From contig CATQIH010000032.1 in the NCBI GenBank assembly GCA_958296015.1, positions 21,795-85,794 of the forward strand: a stretch of 64,000 bases of DNA, written 5' to 3'. Shown here piece after piece: positions 9,265 through 17,845 of this stretch (within the stretch, counting starts at the first letter, position 1; the number at the start of each line of letters is the position of its first letter). The notes beneath the pieces are model-generated. The model did not search any database, was not told the DNA's origin, and saw only the letters and a program-made list of their open reading frames with translations. The translations under genes were made by a program, and so were the position numbers. Origin of the DNA: Cyclobacteriaceae bacterium. Its GTDB lineage: Bacteria > Bacteroidota > Bacteroidia > Cytophagales > Cyclobacteriaceae.

Positions 9265-9699
9265 CTACAAAAGAAAAGACTGAACCAACACCGGAATGTC
9301 GTATTCGATTAGCGGGGGAATATAGTTTGTATGTTGAGCAACCTGCGGAGTGTGCTCCGAGGTCAGCACGAGCAGATAGCTGGCGATTACTGCTACAAAG
9401 GAAAGATCGGGTTGCAGCTCTTTCAACACTACGGTTTGCGCCAGCGTTTCCTGCTGCTGGCTGATTACCGTTTTATCTTCGCAGCAAGACTTTTTATTGA
9501 CCTGCGCACCTGTTGCTACTTGTTCATGGTGGCAGGGTGGCACTTGCTTGACGTGGGCTTCACAAACCTTTGCCTGTCCGAAGAAAGCTATATCCTGAAG
9601 CTCACCCCCACAGAAATGCTCGCTCATGGCAAGCCCGGTGGTGGAGATCAGTATCACCAGGGCCATGCATAGCGCAACTATCTGTCGGATCAACTTCAT
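9265..9699 (-). CDS. HYC_CC_PP-type small exported protein
   Basis: 144-aa protein with a signal peptide or anchor (residues 3-25, LIRQIVALCMALVILISTTG). It has the spaced motifs that define the HYC_CC_PP group found beside Cus systems in Bacteroidota: SEHFCGGEL (His-Phe-Cys), KSCCEDK (Cys-Cys) and YIPPLIEYDIPVLVQ (Pro-Pro). Another helix lies at about 98-113. The paired cysteines and histidines suggest metal handling, but no function is established. It is the first gene of the minus-strand efflux operon, about 100 bp upstream of cusA. Confidence 0.85.
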   Translation of the reverse strand: MKLIRQIVALCMALVILISTTGLAMSEHFCGGELQDIAFFGQAKVCEAHVKQVPPCHHEQVATGAQVNKKSCCEDKTVISQQQETLAQTVVLKELQPDLSFVAVIASYLLVLTSEHTPQVAQHTNYIPPLIEYDIPVLVQSFLL

Positions 9700-9957
9700 A
9701 GGAATATATTAACCTTTAGGCAAAGATACGCACAATCGGCAGGAAAGGATGCTATAACATTTTCATTAAGTGATACACAATTATGGTAGTGTATTAACAA
9801 CCTTTTTGAAAGAAGGTTGCTCTAATATAAAAAACAAGCTATCACTAGCCGTAAGGAATTTTTGAGAAGTAAGCCGCATTTTTGTAAAAAGATGCTTCCT
9901 TTTTTGTTTTGCAAACCTTTTCTGATAATTTACCGAAGTATTGAGAATTATAAACAC

Positions 9958-11181
9958 ATGAAAACACCCACCTTAGTTTTATTTATTTCTATTATTATCG
10001 TCTGTTTTAACCTTTCTATGAAACCCATAGAAGAAGAAATCATCAAAAAGACTCCCCCGGAGAAAAAGATAGATGTGGCAGCGTATTTTTGGCCTTCTTG
10101 CCAGAACGAAGCAAGAAGTAAGGATAAACTGTGGGGCGAGGGCATAGGCGAATGGGAAGTAATAAAAAAAGGTAAGCCTCGTTTTGAAGGCCATTACCAA
10201 CCCAGGCAACCGCTATGGGGTTATCTCATGGACGATGACCCCAAAGCTATGGAAAAGCAAATTGATGCCGCTACGGACCATGGGGTCAATGTTTTTATTT
10301 TTGATTGGTACTGGTACGACGGTCAGCCCTTTTTAGAGGAGGCACTGAACAAAGGATTCTTAAAGGCCAGGAATAAGGATAAGATGAAGTTTTACCTTAT
10401 GTGGGCCAACCACGATGTGCCTGGAAGTATGTGGAATCCTTATCGGTATAAAACCGACGAGATTTTGTTTGAGGGCAATGTTTCTCCATCCGATTACAAA
10501 ACACTGGTAAACAGGATCATAAATAAATACTTTAAGGAGCCTAATTATTACAAAATTGGCAATAAACCTGTGTTTTCCATTTACAGTCTTGAAGAATTGG
10601 TGCAAAGTTTTGATGGGTTGGAGGGTACCAGGAAGGCGTTGGAATACCTAAGGTCCGAGACTTTAAAAGCAGGATTTGACGGGTTGCATATACAGCTTGT
10701 CGGCAATTATGGACCAAACAATTCTCCCAGCTTGGGAGAAGATTATTTAAATGTAGAGGAAATTTCCAAGTTGTTGGGTGCCAGCAGTGTCACCATGTAC
10801 AATATGGCGGGGAACGACTATAGAAGGGGCGACTACCTGCCTTATCTGGAAAAGGCATCGGAAGTTCAAGACAAGTGGGACAAGGAACTCACGGTGCCAT
10901 TTGTGCCGGTAGTATCGGTGGGATGGGACAATACCCCAAGATATCTTAACATGGGAAAGGACTCCATCATTTATTTTAACAATACCCCTGCAAGTTTTGG
11001 TGCAGGTCTACTTAAAGCGAAGAAGTTTGTTCAGGAAAGGCCGGAACAACCCCAATTGATGATCATCAATGCTTGGAACGAGTGGGTTGAAGGTAGCTAT
11101 CTTCAACCCGATATGTTGAATGGTTTTGGTTATCTGGAGGCCGTAAAAAAGGTAATGCAAGGTTCTGAAAATGACAATTGA
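9958..11181 (+). CDS. Glycoside hydrolase family 99-like (WbsX-type) protein
   Basis: 407 aa from ATG 9958, chosen because it opens with a signal-like segment (KTPTLVLFISIIIVCFNLS); the frame is open 32 codons further up without a good start. The core has the GH99-like marks VAAYFWPSCQNEA, EGHYQPRQPLWGY, VNVFIFDWYWYDGQPFLEEAL and, near the end, INAWNEWVEGSYLQPD, in which the acidic residues are likely catalytic. Members act on mannan-type glycans or sit in polysaccharide loci; the substrate here is unknown. It stands alone, on the opposite strand to its neighbours. Confidence 0.85.
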   Translation: MKTPTLVLFISIIIVCFNLSMKPIEEEIIKKTPPEKKIDVAAYFWPSCQNEARSKDKLWGEGIGEWEVIKKGKPRFEGHYQPRQPLWGYLMDDDPKAMEKQIDAATDHGVNVFIFDWYWYDGQPFLEEALNKGFLKARNKDKMKFYLMWANHDVPGSMWNPYRYKTDEILFEGNVSPSDYKTLVNRIINKYFKEPNYYKIGNKPVFSIYSLEELVQSFDGLEGTRKALEYLRSETLKAGFDGLHIQLVGNYGPNNSPSLGEDYLNVEEISKLLGASSVTMYNMAGNDYRRGDYLPYLEKASEVQDKWDKELTVPFVPVVSVGWDNTPRYLNMGKDSIIYFNNTPASFGAGLLKAKKFVQERPEQPQLMIINAWNEWVEGSYLQPDMLNGFGYLEAVKKVMQGSENDN

Positions 11182-11295
11182 TACAGTGAAGCTTTTCGGA
11201 TGGCCCGCTTCAGTGTATCATTGTTCGGGGAAACGCCCGCGATAAAGAAACCGGAAAAAGCACTTAAAATTTCAATACGATTACCCTAATTACGT

Positions 11296-11922
11296 CTAGG
11301 GTCTGTTGGTTGTTTTCAGCAGCCTGTAGGTTTTTTGCGTTTGCCCGTAAGTACATTTGGCAATATAAGTTCCGTCTGGTAAATCCTTCAGATCAAAAGC
11401 TACCGCCAGTGTATCTGCCTGTTTAGTTACATCAGTTTGTGCCACTGTCTTTCCTGTCATATTGTAAATAATTACACCCATCATGCCTCTGGATTTATCG
11501 GTCATCATGATGTTTGTTGCATCCTGAAAAGGGTTGGGATAAAATGGGCTGTGGCTTAGAAAGCGTTCGGAAGAACTGGAAAATACGATGGTTTTTACTG
11601 GTGAATTATGGAATCCTTTTTTCGCAAAATAAAACTGTACCACGGTATCTTCTCTGGCAAATATATGCGTGACTGCCGCACTGCTTTGAAAGTCATCATG
11701 ATTCACGGCAAGATACAGCGTCGCCTCTGAAGGATCGGAAGTGATGACAGCTTCTTTGGGAGAAGGTTTTTCTACTATGAAAAACAAACTGTCATCAATA
11801 GTAAGACTATCAATTCCATTGATAGATACATTGGTAGAACGAAAATCGTATGGTTCATTGTCCTGACAAGCCATTAGCAGACTTGCTAGTGTATACAGTA
11901 GGAAGGCATTGTGCTTTGTCAT
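11296..11922 (-). CDS. Lipoprotein with T9SS type A C-terminal sorting domain
   Basis: 208 aa. The N-terminus MTKHNAFLLYTLASLLMAC has a type II signal peptide with Cys19 followed by QDNEPYD. The middle (about 30-105) looks like an Ig-like domain. The C-terminus (about 118-208) is a T9SS type A domain: SPFYPNPFQDATNIMM, VIIYNMTGKTV, DLPDGTYIAKCTYG. The middle has no recognisable catalytic motif. The combination of a lipobox and a T9SS domain in such a short protein is unusual. Followed by no clear terminator. Confidence 0.85.
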   Translation of the reverse strand: MTKHNAFLLYTLASLLMACQDNEPYDFRSTNVSINGIDSLTIDDSLFFIVEKPSPKEAVITSDPSEATLYLAVNHDDFQSSAAVTHIFAREDTVVQFYFAKKGFHNSPVKTIVFSSSSERFLSHSPFYPNPFQDATNIMMTDKSRGMMGVIIYNMTGKTVAQTDVTKQADTLAVAFDLKDLPDGTYIAKCTYGQTQKTYRLLKTTNRP

Positions 11923-11982
11923 GTCTTTTCCGCAAGTAATTGATCCATTCGTATTTGTATTTTATTCATCAAATTTAGGTTG

Positions 11983-12255
11983 TTAAACAATATTCACTAA
12001 TTTAAGGATGGCCAGTATTAGACCAACTGAAATAGCAGTTTGCCCCAGGATGAACCAGTAGATTTTATCAATTTTGCTACCCATATACGACAGTATTCTA
12101 CGTTACATTTCGTAAAGTTCTGTTTTGGTGGCAAAGACTTCTTTGAGCCTTTCTATGTTCTGGCTTTTCAACGTAACTAATTCTTTAACAAGTTCTTCGG
12201 CTTGATCTTGGTCAAACCTTGTTGAAAAGATTTTAAATAAATGAGATTGATTCAT
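11983..12255 (-). pseudogene. Small coiled-coil/membrane protein with in-frame stop
   Basis: From ATG 12255 the frame reads MNQSHLFKIFSTRFDQDQ, then an acidic and basic coiled-coil segment (EELVKELVTLKSQNIERL, KEVFATKTELYEM), a TAA at 12103-12105, and continues in the same frame with a membrane helix (IYWFILGQTAISVGLILAIL) to a TAA at 11983. This coiled coil plus C-terminal helix layout matches small Bacteroidota proteins of the DUF1640/CCDC90 kind. Whether the 50-residue product works alone is unknown. Replacing the TAA by CAA would restore a 90-residue protein. Confidence 0.6.
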
Positions 12256-12433
12256 TCTATGTGATTGAATTTCTATTTATCTATTGGTTGCTCATTGATT
12301 GATACCTAGATAATATTTATGAGTACCCTGAAATTGCTACACGACATACAGCTACAGTAAATATACGAAATATATAGTCAATACAAGCTTGGAAAAGCGG
12401 CAATGAGATTTGGCGGGGTTGAAAAATTAGCAA

Positions 12434-13429
12434 CTACTCAACACCAAATCTATAGATCGTCACCTGCCGGTAGGTGTCTTCCGGACTCAGAATCGTATTT
12501 GGGAATTTAGGGTGGTTGGGAGAATCAGGATAGTGCTGGGCTTCCAGGCAGAAGCCTGCATGTTTGTGGTAAACGCGCCCTCCTCTGCCGGTGATGCTGC
12601 CATCCAGAAAATTGCCGGTATAGAATTGTACGCCTGGCTCGGTAGTCAGCATCTTCAGGGTACGGCCTGTGGTTGGTTCGTGCACAGAAGCCGCCAGGCC
12701 CAGAGAATGTGGCTGGTCTTTTTCGAGTACATAGTTGTGGTCGTAACCTCCCGGCACCTCTCCAATACTACTGCCTATTCTAGTCATGGATGTCAGGTTC
12801 ATCGGTGTGTCAGCTACGGGTTTGATTTCTCCGCTGGGAATGCCCCCTTTGTCTACCGGAAGGAAGTAATCGGCCCGCAGGCATATATCGTGGTCCAGGA
12901 TATTGGCTGCCTGTTTACCTGCCAGATTGAAGTAGCTGTGGTTGGTCAGGTTGACCGGTGTGGGCTGGTCAGAGGAAGCACTGTAGGTAATTACCAGCTC
13001 ATTATCTTCTGTCAGGGCATAGCTCACCATCACGTCCAGATTGCCGGGGTAGCCTTCCTCTCCGTTGAGGCTGGTATAGGTAAAGGTCAGCTGGTTTTCG
13101 TCGGAGTGATGCACCACATCCCATATTTTCTTGTCAAATCCCTCGTTGCCCCCGTGCAAGTGGTTGGCCCCATCGTTGGTTGCCAGCGAATAGGTTTGAC
13201 CGTTCAGCGAGAATTTGCCTTTGGCAATACGGTTGGCGTAACGCCCGATCAGCGCACCCAGGTGAGCATTTTGCTGCCGGTAGTCTGCCGGCGTTTCCAT
13301 ACCCAGCACAATATCATCCAGGTCACCGTTTTTGTCGGGAGTCTTGATAGAAATGATGGCACCACCATAGTTGGTAAAGATGATTTGTATGCCCTGCTGG
13401 TTGGTGAGGGTGAAGGTGTGTAACGACAT
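12434..13429 (-). CDS. galM: Aldose 1-epimerase (galactose mutarotase)
   Basis: 331 aa, the normal length. It interconverts alpha and beta anomers of hexoses, feeding galactose or glucose metabolism; cytoplasmic here, as no signal peptide is seen. Family motifs are in order: NRIAKGKFSLNGQTY, GANHLHGGNEGFDKK, the catalytic histidine in TPVNLTNHSYFNLAG, GGYDHNYVL and the catalytic glutamate in FCLEAQHYPDSPNHP. It is monocistronic by spacing, with about 180 bp on either side. Confidence 0.95.
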   Translation of the reverse strand: MSLHTFTLTNQQGIQIIFTNYGGAIISIKTPDKNGDLDDIVLGMETPADYRQQNAHLGALIGRYANRIAKGKFSLNGQTYSLATNDGANHLHGGNEGFDKKIWDVVHHSDENQLTFTYTSLNGEEGYPGNLDVMVSYALTEDNELVITYSASSDQPTPVNLTNHSYFNLAGKQAANILDHDICLRADYFLPVDKGGIPSGEIKPVADTPMNLTSMTRIGSSIGEVPGGYDHNYVLEKDQPHSLGLAASVHEPTTGRTLKMLTTEPGVQFYTGNFLDGSITGRGGRVYHKHAGFCLEAQHYPDSPNHPKFPNTILSPEDTYRQVTIYRFGVE

Positions 13430-13612
13430 GGTTGGTCAGGTTAGCGTTTTAAAAATGAATACATTGTGGTTGCTATGCTAATGATACGCCGACAAATACA
13501 GACTTGCATAGCAGCCGTAGATAAGTTAACAGAAATTACAGGAAGTTGATAAGCATTCAGTAGTAATTTTTCTTAAATTTAAGTTTCTTGTTACAAGCAA
13601 CATACATATCCT

Positions 13613-13777
13613 ATGAAAGTAATATTAGACATTAAAGATAACCGCAGTTCCTTCTTGATGGAGCTTCTTAAAAGTCTGGACTATGTTCAGGTGCTTAAAG
13701 AAATAAAGGATGAAGAAAAGCTAAGATTAATAAGCAGAAAGTTCTGGCATCCGCTGAGCCTAAACGCAAAGCTTTAA
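13613..13777 (+). CDS. Short antitoxin-like protein, probably truncated
   Basis: 54 aa: MKVILDIKDNRSSFLMELLK followed by SLDYVQVLKEIKDEEKLRL. The opening is typical of a widespread group of small Bacteroidota proteins encoded beside toxin genes (a beta strand, then two helices), generally 70-80 aa long. The normal acidic C-terminal tail is missing and no toxin gene follows, so this is probably an orphan or decayed remnant. It lies in the gap between galM and the phosphoesterase gene, on the opposite strand. Confidence 0.55.
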   Translation: MKVILDIKDNRSSFLMELLKSLDYVQVLKEIKDEEKLRLISRKFWHPLSLNAKL

Positions 13778-13879
13778 TAATTACTATATTGCATTGCAGC
13801 GTATCTTTAAAGGCGTAGATATTATCTGCCACATGTTAATCATAATCACAGCCCAGGGCTGACGGAATTATACAAGTCT

Positions 13880-15454
13880 CTACCGCTCCTTGATCTGATA
13901 AGAACCCAGTTGCTCAAATGTTCTGCCATATACATCCGTAGCCTTCACCGTGATGGTATGCTTTCCGGCAGGCAGATCATTGGGGATGCTGCCGCGCCAC
14001 AGGTGCTGAGAAAACTGCGGATTGGAAGGTCTTCTGCCAGAAAGCAATGCTCCGGTAAAATCCCATTCATGCAATATATCCAAATAGGCGGGGTCATAAT
14101 CCTGCGTCCACTCCATGCCCTGCCACGGGCCATTATCTACCTGATACATCAGCGAGTCTTTTTCACCGCCCTGGAAAAAGTTGGCATAGATGCCTGCCGA
14201 GGTTCTTTTGTTGCGTTCCACCACCTGGGGCGCAAATACCTGCATACGATAGTCTTTGGGTTTGCCCGCTACTTTGTAGTCAAAAGTGTATTGGTTTCCA
14301 TCAAAATGCAAGAAGGCGTAGCCTTTGGGCGTGCCATCGCGCATGGTGGAGATGGGGATACCTGCTTTGTTTAGCTGGCCAGAGTACCAATCGCCGGAGG
14401 TGGTGCCTACGTTGTATTCGTGGTGCGGCTCGTCCTGCTGCCAGCCCAGAGTTTTGTCCAGGTAGTTGTGCCGTTGCAGGTGGGTGTGTGCAGACAGGGA
14501 AAGCGTGTGCGGAAATCTTTTCAGTATATCAAACAAACGCTGGCGGTCTTCATCGCGGAATGTATCGCCCCAATCCGGTGATTCATAGATGGGAATATGA
14601 AAAGACAACACGATCAGGTGGTCTTTGGGCACCTGCTTTAAGTCGTTTTCTACAAAATCGAGCTGATCTTTGCGGAAGCCGCCCTGGTACCCTTCGCCAT
14701 CCTGTGGGTCGGGGTACAGGATATCATCCAGGATGATAAAATGCACTTTGCCGTAGTTAAAAGCATAGTTGGCCGGGCCGAAGGTGGCCTCAAAGGTCTC
14801 GTCTGACAAAGAATCTGCCGTGGCATCGTAGTTCATATCATGGTTACCCATCACGTTGAACCAGGGAATACCTACTTGTTGGATAGCTTGTTTGTAAGGC
14901 TCATACAAGCTGAGGTTATCGCCTACCAAGTCGCCCAGAACGATGCCGAAAGGAACGTTTTTGATACCAGCCACTTCAGATACAATGGCTTCCGCAAAGA
15001 AATCAACTTCCTCTTTGGTATATGGCTGCGGATCGCCAAAGATAAGTGCGGTAAACTGATCCTGTTCTTCAGCAGGATACAACGCAAAATCGACGGATTT
15101 GGGTAGTTTGCCGGTAGGCTTAGCGGTTTCAAACTCAAAATCAGGTCCGCCTTGTGGCTTGTAAGTATAATAAAACTGCGGCAAGTTTTGCGCTGATACG
15201 GGTAAATCATAACCACTGGGTTTGATCACAGAGATTATTTCATCCTGACTCACGGGCAGTTCGTATTTCCCTTGCGCATCGGTGAGCACTACCTGGGTGC
15301 CATTGGACACGGCCACCTGGGCAATACCTACCTCGTTGTTGTCTTTCTTTGCATTGTGGTTTGGGTCTTCGTAGACGATGCCAGTGACAGTCTGGGCATA
15401 TACACTAGCAGCGGTCAGTTCGATACAGGCAATAAGCATAAAAGATTTGAGCAT
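13880..15454 (-). CDS. Exported calcineurin-like phosphoesterase with N- and C-terminal beta domains
   Basis: 524 aa with signal peptide (MLKSFMLIACIELTAASVYA). An N-terminal Ig/SdrB-like domain (about 22-125; GIVYEDPNHNAKKDNNEVG) precedes the metallophosphatase core. The dinuclear-metal motifs are LIFGDPQPY, IVLGDLVGDN, VMGNHDMNYD, LSFHIPIYES and SLSAHTHLQRH. The last 130 residues form the C-terminal beta domain usual for this Bacteroidota family. It likely cleaves phosphoesters in the periplasm or at the surface; substrate unknown. Single gene, with AT-rich DNA upstream. Confidence 0.93.
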   Translation of the reverse strand: MLKSFMLIACIELTAASVYAQTVTGIVYEDPNHNAKKDNNEVGIAQVAVSNGTQVVLTDAQGKYELPVSQDEIISVIKPSGYDLPVSAQNLPQFYYTYKPQGGPDFEFETAKPTGKLPKSVDFALYPAEEQDQFTALIFGDPQPYTKEEVDFFAEAIVSEVAGIKNVPFGIVLGDLVGDNLSLYEPYKQAIQQVGIPWFNVMGNHDMNYDATADSLSDETFEATFGPANYAFNYGKVHFIILDDILYPDPQDGEGYQGGFRKDQLDFVENDLKQVPKDHLIVLSFHIPIYESPDWGDTFRDEDRQRLFDILKRFPHTLSLSAHTHLQRHNYLDKTLGWQQDEPHHEYNVGTTSGDWYSGQLNKAGIPISTMRDGTPKGYAFLHFDGNQYTFDYKVAGKPKDYRMQVFAPQVVERNKRTSAGIYANFFQGGEKDSLMYQVDNGPWQGMEWTQDYDPAYLDILHEWDFTGALLSGRRPSNPQFSQHLWRGSIPNDLPAGKHTITVKATDVYGRTFEQLGSYQIKER

Positions 15455-15933
15455 GACAGGATAGGTTAAGTAAGTAATGGCACAATGATAGGTGACTGCG
15501 TGTTTTACTACAAGCGTATGGTAAAACTTAAAGAAAACTTAAAACTAGCATCACTTAAATGTTTTAAAATTCGTATGAAGAGCATCTGATTGCAACATAT
15601 TATTTATAATGTTATGTTTATTAATTTCAGTAAGAAAACATACATGTTAACTAATTGTTAAATTATAATTTTTCCATGTTAAACACCGATTGGTATTTGC
15701 ATTTGATACGAAATTATTATATTTATAAAGCAAGCTGATTCATTTAGAAAGTCAAGAAACATCTACTTTTTTGAAAAAAATTGTATATTAATCAACTAAT
15801 ATCTCTATTACCGAATACTTAAAAAGTGATACATGTTTATGTAATATTGTAAACAAAAATGTAGTTTTGCTTTTATATTACGCGTGTATAATATGCATAG
15901 TTATTCTTCATATTTTCGCTCTCTCAACTAAAT
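15455..15933. other. AT-rich intergenic DNA, no gene seen
   Basis: About 480 bp of strongly AT-rich sequence between divergently transcribed genes. No convincing reading frame, RNA gene or repeat was found. It presumably carries the promoters of both neighbours. Confidence 0.6.
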
Positions 15934-17763
15934 ATGACAATAGCTATGAAAACAAAAACCACTTTCTTGAATCTCTTTTCTTTAGTTTTCTTGTTCCTAT
16001 TTCTAGGAAACACACAGAAAGCACTTTATGCACAAGGCGGAACAAGCCAACCTACTACATCTCGTTATATGCCTAGCACTGATCCTAATTTAAATCCTAA
16101 TTGGGATTGGACAGTTGTTACTCCTGGGCATACCTTGTATTATGAAAAAGACGGAAGAGTTTTATCAACAGTTAGACAGCTTCCATTAAATACATTGGAA
16201 AAAGATATGTACCCATAAGATGGATGGATGTTAGTTTACAAAGATTTCGGCACTGCTACAGCAGCTCCTGATATTCCCTTCTTTGGGCTCTATAACAAGT
16301 ATAGAGGAATTTTAAGGCTCATGTTTTTTAATACTCAACAATTGACCTATAGCCGTTTTAACATTGAGTTATCTTTTATGAGCACTTCCGCTACTGGTGC
16401 CTACCTTACTTTTTCTGATGAAGTTAGAGCTTTCAGGAATGATTATGACAAAGCAAGAGTTGAAAATTTTATGGTAGAAGCCAACTCTTATAACGGTTGG
16501 ATATATGCAGATTACACAATTGCCGGATATGATCCTTCACTTAGCACAAGTGCTAGATTCAGAGTTCATATTAGAGGTATGAATACTTCAAATGTTACGC
16601 TTGAATCTACGCAGTTTACTTTGAGTGAGGTGCTAAGAGATGCAAATCCTGGTCCCGCACTTAATGGCAGTGATTTGCTAGGTGCTGCTAACAAAGGTAA
16701 AAAGTTCTTTTCAGATGTAAGCAAAGCTTCTAAATCTTTGAGAGAAGAGGCTGAAAAAAGCGGCAATACAAATAAATGGTGGAGTAGTGCGGTGAAATCC
16801 TTATTAGGAACTATTTCCAAACCAACAACTATTGCTTCTTTAGCACCGGTAGTCGGTGGATTAGTTGGTTTGATTACTTCATTTATCGGTGGCATGGATG
16901 ATCCAGCTCCTAGGCAACCTCTTAATTTTACAGGTTCATTAAAGATGGATGGTACAATTACTTAGTCACAACCTCTTTATAGTGTGGATTTAGGACTTAA
17001 TTATGTATCAGGAGGAAATCCACCGGACTATTACAAACCGCTGAAAACTATCCCTTGGGGCATATTTAATTTGAACACTATACCTGTTTTAATCTTAGAT
17101 GTATATGAGTATTGTTATTTGAATGAATATCAATATTGGACTTGTAGAGATGAGCTATATTATAAGTCATACAAACTACAATCTGCTCCCTCGCTTTCAT
17201 ATCCTACTGATGCTACTAGTGGATTAAACCTTATTTCAAAAAAGTTTGCTTATATATATAAAAACCAGAAACCCACTGCATTTTATAATTTTCATGAAGT
17301 TAAGACGTTTGAAGGTAATAGTAGAAATTATCCAGTTCCAGAAGCCATAGCAATAGAATTAACCTTCCGAACTTCTGCACCTACAAAATACTTTGATGAT
17401 GTCATTGTTATTTATAAAACTTACCCTATTAAAGTTATAACAAGGTATGAAAACGGAGGTGACAATCTCAGTGCAACGTTAATTCTAGGGAAAAAGCCAA
17501 AAATAACTGCTTATCCTAACACTTTTGTGGAAAGCACAAACTTACATTTATCTATTTTTGAGGATCAGTTTACAAACATTTCAATACATAACGCTAACGG
17601 AAAAAAAATACGCCAAATAACAAACAAATTATTGATTAAAGGAAATCATAATTTTGAGTGGGACGGGAAAGACAGTTCAGGCAAAGAGATGCCAAGAGGT
17701 ACTTATTATTGTAGGATTGCTTGCGGCACTGAAGAAAAAACAATACGTATTATAAAAGAGTAG
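15934..17763 (+). pseudogene. T9SS-sorted surface protein gene broken by two in-frame stop codons
   Basis: One frame runs 610 codons through TAA 16216-16218 and TAG 16963-16965. The first part has a signal peptide (FLNLFSLVFLFLFLGNTQKA, cut after LYAQ); either ATG 15934 or the better-placed ATG 15946 could start it. The middle part is an unknown domain with a hydrophobic Gly-rich helix (IASLAPVVGGLVGLITSFIG, about 300-320). The end (about residues 520-610) is a T9SS/FlgD-like sorting domain: ITAYPNTFVES, EWDGKDSSGKEMPRGTYYCR. Sequence continuity across both stops is good: YP*DGWMLVYKDFG and GTIT*SQPLYSVDLG. The gene is much more AT-rich than its neighbours, suggesting transfer. Function unknown. 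Confidence 0.75.
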
Positions 17764-17792
17764 ATTAACTTGGTCTAGTTTTATTTTCATAA

Positions 17793-17823
17793 AAAAAGAG
17801 AGACTTAAAGAGCCTCTCTTTTT
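17793..17823. terminator. Bidirectional rho-independent terminator
   Basis: A perfect 10-bp stem (AAAAAGAGAG / CTCTCTTTTT) with an 11-nt loop lies between the convergent T9SS pseudogene and the TonB receptor gene. A-tract and T-tract are part of the stem, so it can serve both directions. Confidence 0.85.
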
Positions 17824-17845
17824 GCTTTTCTGATAGAATACTTTG

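Noticed and set aside
12512..13423. 303-codon frame opposite galM
   Set aside because: Shadow of the aldose epimerase gene in GC-biased codons; no recognisable domain.
16216..16965. Selenocysteine or pyrrolysine decoding of the stops
   Set aside because: The stops are TAA and TAG, not TGA, and nothing of a pyrrolysine system is present; only glutamine-type suppression or decay remains.
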